Shown in pieces: positions 1-4,808 of a DNA stretch of 8,219 bases; positions within the stretch are counted from its first letter, which is position 1, and every line of letters starts with the position of its first letter. Both the position numbers and the translations under genes were made by a program. The stretch is taken from the NCBI GenBank assembly GCA_945787595.1, contig CALZJV010000316.1, positions 1 to 8,219 of the forward strand, in the 5' to 3' direction. The stretch comes from an uncultured Desulfobacterales bacterium. GTDB lineage: Bacteria > Desulfobacterota > Desulfobacteria > Desulfobacterales > JAFDCJ01. The notes below the pieces were generated by a model. That model made no database searches. It saw only the letters and a program-made list of their open reading frames with translations, and was not told the origin of the DNA.

Positions 1-9
1 ACATCACCG

Positions 10-645
10 CTATGAAATTGCTGATGCCAATGATCGCAAAATAAAATAGCATGATGTGGCGCCGGCGTCCTGGTGTCCGATCGTTCTTTCTCCCAGGCGG
101 CTGGCACGACCCATTTTGGCCAACATCTCCCGGGTGGACTTCATGCCCACCTTAGCGGCCTGTTCAAAATCCGCCAACGCCCCGGCAAGTTTTTTGCCTT
201 CTTTTTCAGCTGCTTCGATAGCCCTTACCGCCGGTGAGAGGGTGTCGATTAAGGTTTTATCGCCGAGACTGGCCTTGCCGATGTCCAGAACGCCTTGTTC
301 TCCGGTTTGAAACATTGTCACCAGGTCGCTTAAATTCACCTCGCTTTTGCCGGCACACTCCTGGGACAGCTTGAGAAAAAAAGTCCCATACAGTGCGCCC
401 ATTGCGCCACCGACAGAGTTTAATACCACCATTCCCACATCCTTGAAAAGTGTTCCAACATCCTCGGCTGAGCTTTCGGCCAGCTTTTTCTTCACTTCCC
501 GAAAGCACTTGGCCATGTTGACCCCGTGGTCTCCGTCGCCGATGGCGCCGTCCAGTTCCGAGAGGTATTCCTTTTCATCTTCAATGATATCGCACATGAT
601 ATCCAAAGCCTGCAACATCTGAGGTGTCGTGATGGTATCCGTCAT
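10..645 (-). CDS. dhaL: Dihydroxyacetone kinase subunit DhaL (DAK2 domain)
   Basis: Nucleotide-binding subunit of a two-part dihydroxyacetone-type kinase. It carries the Mg-ADP/ATP that phosphorylates the ketose held covalently by DhaK, in the cytoplasm. The 211 aa match the usual length of about 210. The metal-coordinating motif LDGAIGDGDHG supplies Asp32, Asp37 and Asp39 with the following His40-Gly41. The C-terminal family signature GERTIGHQDAGATS lies near residues 183-198. The start ATG at 645 has an AAGGA about 10 nt upstream. It follows dhaK after a 100-bp spacer on the same strand. The stop is 10 bases from the window edge, so a DhaM phosphotransfer subunit could lie just outside. Whether the enzyme uses ATP or phosphoenolpyruvate via DhaM cannot be told from this subunit. 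The substrate could be dihydroxyacetone or another short ketose such as erythrulose. Family assignment is very secure; substrate is open. Confidence 0.95.
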   Translation of the reverse strand: MTDTITTPQMLQALDIMCDIIEDEKEYLSELDGAIGDGDHGVNMAKCFREVKKKLAESSAEDVGTLFKDVGMVVLNSVGGAMGALYGTFFLKLSQECAGKSEVNLSDLVTMFQTGEQGVLDIGKASLGDKTLIDTLSPAVRAIEAAEKEGKKLAGALADFEQAAKVGMKSTREMLAKMGRASRLGERTIGHQDAGATSCYFILRSLASAIS

Positions 646-700
646 AGCTATATTATCCTTGCATCTGAATTAAAAGAGATTTGCTGAATTTGACTAAATG

Positions 701-716
701 TATCCAAATTGGGATA
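701..716. promoter_or_regulatory. Near-perfect 16-bp palindrome in the dhaK-dhaL spacer
   Basis: TATCCAAATTGGGATA pairs at 7 of 8 symmetric positions. It sits 56-71 nt upstream of the dhaL start. Its size fits a dimeric repressor operator, but no regulator gene is in the window and a chance palindrome in AT-rich DNA cannot be excluded. It is not followed by a T-run on the minus strand, so it does not look like an intrinsic terminator. Confidence 0.2.
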
Positions 717-725
717 TTGCATAAT

Positions 726-748
726 GCCGGCCAACAGTTACCGGATTA
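726..748. repeat. AACCGG-family repeat fragment at the 3' end of dhaK
   Basis: A short stretch with GCCGGCCAACAG and TTACCGG, ending in the dhaK stop codon. The nonamer GGCCAACAG (729-737) recurs at 2491-2499, inside the larger repeat block between the rpiB-like gene and the 281-aa TIM-barrel gene. The short length makes this the weakest member of the family in this window. Confidence 0.4.
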
Positions 749-1747
749 CCCTATCACCTTAAAGCATGGCGTATCTACCGGTGCCGCCAGCAGCTGTTTT
801 AATTCCGCATCCAGTTTCATCAGCGTGACTGAAAAGCCCGCCATTTCAAGGCCTGTAAAGAACTCGCCGACAAAAGCATGCCCGACCTTCAGGCCTCTCT
901 CATCCAGCATCTGTTTCACCTTGCGATAGCAGATGTAAAGTTCCAATTGTGGTGTGCCGCCCAGGCCGTTGATCAACACAGCGACCTCGTCGCCGGACTG
1001 GTACGGCAAGTCTTCAATCACTTCAAGGGCCATTTTTTCGGTGATCTCGTCGGCCGCCAGCATTTTAATTTTCGCGGTTCCGGCCTCGCCATGGTGACCC
1101 ACTGCATATTCCATTTCGTCTTCGGCCAGGGAAAAGGTCGGTGATCCTTTGGCCGGTACCGTACAGGGTGAAAGTGCGACACCTAGAGTGCGGGTGTTGT
1201 TATTTACTTTTTCCACTGCCGCCTTGCATTCCTGCAAACTGCCACCGGCGGCCGCCTTGGCACCGGCCACCTTCCAAGCCAGGAAGGATCCCACAACCCC
1301 GCGGCGTTTGTTCGCCTCTTCTTTGGGGCCGGATCCCACATCGTCGGTGCCGATGACCTGTTCGACGTCAATGCCCTCGGCTTTGGCCATATCGGCCGCC
1401 AGCTGAAAGTTCATTACATCGCCGGCATAATTGCCCAAAAGAAACAACACCCCTTTGCCGGCATTGGCCGCTTTGGCTGCTTCGAAACAGGCCAATGGCG
1501 GCGGAGACGTAAATATTTCACCCACTGCCACCGCATCGAGCATACCCTGGCCGATAAAGCCGATAAATGCCGGTTTATGGCCTGAGCCACCGCCGGTGAT
1601 GACCCCGACCTTGCCCGCTACAGGAGCATCTACTCGTACCACCGTTCTGGCTGTATTCAATTTGCGGACATACTTTTTGTGGACATCCAGAAAACCTTCC
1701 AGCATCTCATCCACCACATCATACGGATCGTTGATGAATTTTTTCAT
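746..1747 (-). CDS. dhaK: Dihydroxyacetone kinase subunit DhaK (DAK1 domain)
   Basis: Substrate-binding subunit that holds a short ketose as a hemiaminal on a histidine while DhaL transfers the phosphate. The 333 aa cover a stand-alone DhaK with no fused DhaL domain. Visible motifs are TGGGSGHKP (residues 51-59, with His57), LGNYAGD (104-110, with Asp110) and GHHGEAG (217-223). The second His there, His219, aligns with the covalent His218 of E. coli DhaK; His57 and Asp110 align with E. coli His56 and Asp109. All active-site residues are therefore present. The start ATG at 1747 has a strong GGAGG four bases upstream. It lies 149 bp downstream of the rpiB-like gene and 100 bp upstream of dhaL, all on the same strand. 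Erythrulose kinases belong to the same family, so the 'dihydroxyacetone' label describes the family rather than a proven substrate. Confidence 0.95.
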   Translation of the reverse strand: MKKFINDPYDVVDEMLEGFLDVHKKYVRKLNTARTVVRVDAPVAGKVGVITGGGSGHKPAFIGFIGQGMLDAVAVGEIFTSPPPLACFEAAKAANAGKGVLFLLGNYAGDVMNFQLAADMAKAEGIDVEQVIGTDDVGSGPKEEANKRRGVVGSFLAWKVAGAKAAAGGSLQECKAAVEKVNNNTRTLGVALSPCTVPAKGSPTFSLAEDEMEYAVGHHGEAGTAKIKMLAADEITEKMALEVIEDLPYQSGDEVAVLINGLGGTPQLELYICYRKVKQMLDERGLKVGHAFVGEFFTGLEMAGFSVTLMKLDAELKQLLAAPVDTPCFKVIG

Positions 1748-1772
1748 GGAATCCTCCGTTTGAAAATACTAG

Positions 1773-1807
1773 GTTTGCCGGTTAACCAGATAGCCAGTTT
1801 GCCGGTT
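1773..1807. repeat. Two direct copies of GTTTGCCGGTT upstream of dhaK
   Basis: The 11-mer GTTTGCCGGTT occurs exactly at 1773-1783 and 1797-1807, 24 bp apart from start to start. The first copy runs into CCGGTTAACCAG (1778-1789), a 12-mer found again at 2424-2435 upstream of the rpiB-like gene. The block lies 26-60 bp upstream of the dhaK start, so it could be a pair of regulator sites or simply part of the AACCGG repeat family filling these spacers. Confidence 0.55.
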
Positions 1808-1831
1808 TCAATAGGGAAATGTTCCTTATTT

Positions 1832-1894
1832 AACGGGTCAACAGGCTCAACGGGCTCAACCGGCCACCGGGTTGACGGGCCAACGCCCAACCCA
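1832..1894. repeat. Short-period AACGGGCTC/AACCGG repeat block
   Basis: A run of 7-9-bp degenerate units, each opening with AAC: AACGGGTC, AACAGGCTC, AACGGGCTC, AACCGGCC, then diverged copies ending AACGCCCAACCC. It ends two bases short of the stop codon of the rpiB-like gene (1897-1899). The same type of block recurs at 2479-2550 next to the following gene end. It is non-coding: the 9-bp period only gives a repetitive Ser-Thr-Gly translation on the plus strand. Confidence 0.7.
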
Positions 1895-1896
1895 TT

Positions 1897-2343
1897 TTAT
1901 TTGTCATGCGCTTCGGCATAATCATAAATCCGCTGGATTTTTTGCTCCGAGCGCCCGCCGGACTCATATTCGGCCTTCATCCAGATGGTCACCAGGCTCT
2001 TGGCCAGTTCCACGCCTGTGACCTGCTCACCCAGGGTCATAATATTGGCGTTATTGCTTTTTATCGAACGGTCGGTGGAATAGGCATCCGCACAGAGGGC
2101 CGCATAGGCACCGGGTACTTTATTGGCTGTGATACACATGCCGATTCCGGTGCCGCACATCAATATGCCGCGATCGTTTTTGCCGGCAGCGACGGCTTCG
2201 GCCACATCGATGGCCACATTCGCGTAAATTGGATCGTCACTGCCGAAATCTTCACATTCATATCCCAATTCGGCCAGATGTTTGATAATGGCCTCTTTAA
2301 GTCCCACAGCGTTGGGGTCACAGCCGATAGCTATTTTTTTCAT
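1897..2343 (-). CDS. RpiB/LacA/LacB-family sugar-phosphate isomerase, possible tetrulose-phosphate isomerase
   Basis: A 148-aa aldose-ketose phosphate isomerase of the ribose-5-phosphate isomerase B fold, cytoplasmic. The CGTGIGM motif is at residues 63-69, with Cys63 and Thr65 aligning with E. coli RpiB Cys66 and Thr68. GGR at 129-131 keeps one phosphate-binding Arg; the second is Lys135. Two positions depart from RpiB: CDH becomes CDP (Pro10), and the ring-opening His99 becomes Ser96 in KSNNANI. A substrate that needs no ring opening, such as erythrulose/erythrose 4-phosphate, would fit, and the adjacent DhaK/DhaL pair could make it. The start is placed at ATG 2343, with AGAAGGA just upstream and the MKKIAIGCD family N-terminus. 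A longer reading to 2424 adds 27 residues with no homology. Fold and isomerase class are secure; the substrate is inferred. Confidence 0.9.
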   Translation of the reverse strand: MKKIAIGCDPNAVGLKEAIIKHLAELGYECEDFGSDDPIYANVAIDVAEAVAAGKNDRGILMCGTGIGMCITANKVPGAYAALCADAYSTDRSIKSNNANIMTLGEQVTGVELAKSLVTIWMKAEYESGGRSEQKIQRIYDYAEAHDK

Positions 2344-2377
2344 ATCCTTCTTCTCCAATGTTATGGTTACTAAAAAT

Positions 2378-2390
2378 AATACACTGTATT
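2378..2390. promoter_or_regulatory. Perfect 13-bp palindrome upstream of the rpiB-like gene
   Basis: AATACA-C-TGTATT is symmetric around one central base and lies 35-47 nt upstream of the ATG at 2343. The position suits an operator or activator site. The block is AT-rich and short, so chance occurrence is plausible. Confidence 0.25.
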
Positions 2391-2423
2391 TACCTAGCTT
2401 ACGCTCAGAAGATAATAGGTTCA

Positions 2424-2435
2424 CCGGTTAACCAG
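2424..2435. repeat. CCGGTTAACCAG 12-mer, second copy
   Basis: Identical to 1778-1789. Each copy has the palindromic core GGTTAACC. This one lies 81-92 bp upstream of the rpiB-like start, the other 31-42 bp upstream of dhaK. A related CCGGTTTAACCG ends the repeat block at 2539-2550. Confidence 0.5.
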
Positions 2436-2478
2436 TGTGTCCATTCGCGATGAATCCTATCTATTCTAACAAATCGAC

Positions 2479-2550
2479 AACGGGATAGCTGGCCAACAGG
2501 TGAACCGGCTAAACCGGCCAACGGGTCCACGGGCAAAACCGGTTTAACCG
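2479..2550. repeat. Eight-unit AACCGGNN repeat block overlapping a gene end
   Basis: Successive 8-9-bp units: AACGGGAT(AGCTGGCC), AACAGGTG, AACCGGCTA, AACCGGCC, AACGGGTCC, ACGGGCAA, AACCGGTTT and AACCG. The last two units overlap the final Phe-Gly codons and stop of the 281-aa TIM-barrel gene (stop at 2544-2546), so the block has encroached on, or grown from, the coding end. Confidence 0.75.
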
Positions 2551-3389
2551 AATAACTCTTTTTTCACAAAATCAACGGAACCTGTCATTACTCGCCGAAT
2601 CTCTGCCAGATCGACGGGCTGTGAAGCCCTTCGGGGAGAGGCATCCGGCGCCCGCCGGATCCTTAAGGGGATTTCAAGCGAAATCGGCACCGGCTGAGAG
2701 AGGACAGCCAGTTCTTTTAATATCTTTTGGTAATCAATGGTGCCTTTACCGATTTCCGTGAAATACCATCCGGAGTCATCGGAGGCAACATCTTTTATAT
2801 GATAATGCACTGCGCAATCGCGCACAAATTTGTAATCTTCTTCCGGTCGTATTTTTTCAAAACAATGGGATAGAAGATTGCCGAAGTCGTAGTTGATTTT
2901 TACAGTTTCCTGCCCGATTTCTTCAATCAGAGTTGCTGACGGCGCACCGGAATCCATCACATTGGCCTTGCCGTCTCCCGGATTTTCAAGAACAATAACC
3001 ATTCCCAACCCTGCGGCTGTTTGTCCCAATTCCTTAATATTTTGCATAAATTGTCGTTTGTGCTGCAGCGGGGCGGCGTTCGACACGATATATTTCGAGC
3101 CGAGCTTTTCGGCAAATGCCATGCGATTTTTAAATACCTTTACAATCCCGTCCCGGGACAGGTCCACATGCGATGAGAAGGACAGGCACTTTAAGTTGTG
3201 CTCTGCCAGCAGGTTTCTGATTTTGGCGGCATTGCCATCGGTAAAATAGTCTTCGGTGAAGGGGTCCGTGTAGCCTTCGATAAACGCAATTTCAACCAGA
3301 TCGACACCGGTCCGGGAGATCTCCTTGAACGCGGTCGCCAGATCATAGCCGTCATAGGCGGCCGTGCTAATTAGAATCGGATTTTTCAT
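2544..3389 (-). CDS. Sugar phosphate isomerase/epimerase (AP-endonuclease-2-type TIM barrel), 281 aa
   Basis: Predicted cytoplasmic metal-dependent TIM-barrel enzyme of the xylose-isomerase-like/AP endonuclease 2 superfamily. This superfamily contains ketose epimerases, hydroxypyruvate isomerase and some sugar-acid decarboxylases. The four metal ligands can be placed: Glu135 (VLENPGDG), Asp168 (NYDFGN), His197 (HYHIKD) and Glu239 (SLEIPLR). GKGTIDY at 214-220 is another family-typical strand-loop. It lies 200 bp upstream of the rpiB-like gene and 190 bp downstream of a second barrel protein on the same strand, so it probably acts in the same pathway. The start at ATG 3389 gives the expected first beta strand, but no Shine-Dalgarno is visible: the upstream 20 bases are only A and T apart from one C. 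The exact reaction is unknown. Confidence 0.85.
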   Translation of the reverse strand: MKNPILISTAAYDGYDLATAFKEISRTGVDLVEIAFIEGYTDPFTEDYFTDGNAAKIRNLLAEHNLKCLSFSSHVDLSRDGIVKVFKNRMAFAEKLGSKYIVSNAAPLQHKRQFMQNIKELGQTAAGLGMVIVLENPGDGKANVMDSGAPSATLIEEIGQETVKINYDFGNLLSHCFEKIRPEEDYKFVRDCAVHYHIKDVASDDSGWYFTEIGKGTIDYQKILKELAVLSQPVPISLEIPLRIRRAPDASPRRASQPVDLAEIRRVMTGSVDFVKKELFG

Positions 3390-3413
3390 GATTATATTTT
3401 TTATATTAAGTTA

Positions 3414-3539
3414 GCCACAAGGGCCCTAAGTCACCAAGGTTATAATAAAATTTTGTTGATGCCGTTCTTAACAGTAGAAACGTTTTAATAAGAAAGTTAA
3501 TCTTTCTATTCCCTCTTTGTGCCTTCGTGTCTTGGTGGC
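3414..3539. repeat. Inverted pair of NCACNAAG octamer repeats
   Basis: The left arm is 3414-3439 and the right arm, read on the minus strand, is 3539-3514. Both read as GCCAC followed by 8-bp periodic NCACNAAG-like units, agreeing at 18 of 26 positions. The right arm, reverse-complemented, is the clearest: CCACCAAG, ACACGAAG, GCACAAAG. A 74-bp AT-rich centre separates the arms and holds a small hairpin (AGAAAG 3491-3496, CTTTCT 3502-3507). TTAA occurs just outside both arms. The whole fills most of the 190-bp spacer between the two TIM-barrel genes. It resembles dispersed, REP-like intergenic elements. It could fold in the mRNA, but has no T-run typical of a terminator. Confidence 0.65.
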
Positions 3540-3579
3540 TTAACGCTTGCCTTGCCAGACTCTCTGGGGTTCGGGTTCT

Positions 3580-4545
3580 TTACTTAAGAGAGAAAAGATT
3601 GTTTTCAATAAATTGCCAGGTTTTCAAGTAATCGTCGCCGGAAATCAGGCGCTCAAATTCGGTGTTATCGATCTGCTCCAAAAGTCGCCAGATCTTGTTG
3701 GAAATTCTGCTGTTGGCTTCAAACGTCCCGATGATATCCCAGCGGGTGGGTGAGGTATCCGAAGTCATATAGTCCTGGTAGTCGTATTTTTTGAGATAGT
3801 AGAGAAATTCGATATACTCCAGGAAGTGCTTGGTGCCGCAGAAGTAGTCCCAATCCCATTTGCCGTCGTTGTCGTTGATGTGAATATAGGCTTTGTACGG
3901 ACTTTCCGACAACAGCACAAAAGCTTCGGCCGGGTTTTCGTTGCCGTACATGGAGTGCCCGAAATCAAGGGTGATGCCCATATCTTTGTTTTGGATATCG
4001 TTGAGCAGACACAGGGCTTTAGCCGCTGTGTCGACAAAACAGCGCCCCCGGGTTTCACTGGGTTTGTATTCGACAAAGAGGGGAATCTCCGGTCGGTGGG
4101 CTCCGGCTTCTCCGAATGCATCCACCAGATATTTCCAGGTGCGGGCATAATCGTACTGAAAGGAAAACTCGTAGCCGTCACCGAGCGGGCAGCAGGTGAC
4201 CTTGTCGGCGCCGATGCCGGCGGCAAAATCTTTGCCTTCTTTGATGAAGCGCACCGCTTTATCACGGATGTCCTTATCGTGGGACGTCAATCCGCCGTTG
4301 CGAAATTCAGGCTCGGCCTTCACATTAACATTGACCGCCGCTACCTTTAAATCATGTTTCTTCAGAAGTTCCGTGGTTTCCTGTGGATTGCTGACTTCGT
4401 AGGGATAAACGATTTCAACGCCATCGTAGCCATCAATTTCAGTCATTAGCTTGAACTTTTGGTCCAATTCTAGCGGCTTGTTATATTCGTGAAAACGGTC
4501 TTTGGTTTTGGATAAAAAGCCGGTAATAATGGCCATATTCAACAT
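3580..4545 (-). CDS. Sugar isomerase/epimerase-like TIM-barrel protein, 321 aa
   Basis: A second xylose-isomerase-like TIM barrel, clearly different from the 281-aa neighbour. Probable metal ligands are Glu159 (FVEYKPSETRGR, 157-168), Asp194 (TLDFGHS), His222 (YIHINDNDGKWD) and Asp263 (MTSDTSPTRWD), where many relatives have Glu. The Trp/Asp-rich segment NDNDGKWDWDYFCGTKH (224-240) and the C-terminal helical extension (residues 270-321) make it longer than simple epimerases and more like the rhamnose/xylose-isomerase-like branch. The start at ATG 4545 is chosen because AGGAGG lies five bases upstream; the Met at codon 4 would be 14 away. It is preceded by a 262-bp spacer with a MITE-like insert after tctA. 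Likely cytoplasmic; the reaction is not identifiable from sequence alone. Confidence 0.82.
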   Translation of the reverse strand: MLNMAIITGFLSKTKDRFHEYNKPLELDQKFKLMTEIDGYDGVEIVYPYEVSNPQETTELLKKHDLKVAAVNVNVKAEPEFRNGGLTSHDKDIRDKAVRFIKEGKDFAAGIGADKVTCCPLGDGYEFSFQYDYARTWKYLVDAFGEAGAHRPEIPLFVEYKPSETRGRCFVDTAAKALCLLNDIQNKDMGITLDFGHSMYGNENPAEAFVLLSESPYKAYIHINDNDGKWDWDYFCGTKHFLEYIEFLYYLKKYDYQDYMTSDTSPTRWDIIGTFEANSRISNKIWRLLEQIDNTEFERLISGDDYLKTWQFIENNLFSLK

Positions 4546-4588
4546 AACATCCTCCTATCAAAATATATTTTCCCGGAAACCGGTACTA

Positions 4589-4808
4589 GTGTCATGTCCT
4601 ACAGGTAATAAACAAATCACGGATTGAACTAATAATACTATCTTGTCCAAAATAATTTTGTATAAATTCCAAATCTCAAATTCCAAATTACAAATAAATC
4701 TCAAATCACAAAATTGAAATTGGTGCTTGTAATTTTTTATATTCAAAGACTCAACTATAGTTTAACTATCCGGTTGCACTTTTTTCACGTATTTGTGGGA
4801 CGCAACAC
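4589..4808. mobile_element. Candidate 220-bp MITE flanked by TA
   Basis: The left end reads (4588-4607) AGTGTCATGTCCTACAGGTA. The right end, on the minus strand (4809-4790), reads AGTGTTGCGTCCCACAAATA. They agree at 14 of 20 positions and all six differences are transitions; weaker similarity continues about 13 bases inward. TA dinucleotides sit at both outer edges (4587-4588 and 4809-4810), as expected for TA-targeting transposons such as IS630/Tc1-mariner types. No transposase reading frame lies inside, so it would be non-autonomous. The right end overlaps the tctA stop: the TAG is TA plus the first base of the element. The centre carries ATTTGRR heptamer repeats. A decayed insertion-sequence remnant is the main alternative. 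Confidence 0.55.
4661..4711. repeat. ATTTGGA/ATTTGAG heptamer repeats
   Basis: Read on the minus strand, this AT-rich stretch contains 7-bp units ATTTGAG, ATTTGGA, ATTTGAG, ATTTGGA, with one diverged unit between. It lies inside the MITE-like element. Similar AATTTGGAATTT-type runs are common between genes in environmental genomes. It also creates a spurious 62-codon minus-strand reading frame (4558-4746). Confidence 0.65.

Noticed and set aside
1906..2373. 155-codon plus-strand open frame opposite the rpiB-like gene
   Set aside because: Antisense shadow; the opposite strand has clear RpiB motifs.
2344..2424. 27-residue N-terminal extension of the rpiB-like gene to an ATG at 2424
   Set aside because: The family N-terminus and a good ribosome site are at 2343; the extension translates the palindrome and repeat-bearing leader.
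1773..2550. CRISPR-like array from the repeated CCGG/AACCGG units
   Set aside because: Units are 8-9 bp, degenerate and without regular spacers, and no cas genes are present.
3391..3420. Promoter TTGTGG-N18-TATAAT before the 281-aa barrel gene
   Set aside because: The -10 ends one base before the ATG, so transcription would begin inside the coding sequence; probably chance in an AT-rich leader.
3826..4350. 174-codon plus-strand open frame opposite the 321-aa barrel gene
   Set aside because: Antisense shadow of a well-supported gene; no recognisable motif.
4558..4746. Minus-strand 62-codon reading frame in the tctA-TIM spacer
   Set aside because: It is a translation of the ATTTGRR heptamer repeats (Leu-Glu-Phe-Glu-Ile-Trp-Asn-Leu pattern) inside the MITE-like element, with no ribosome site and no family.
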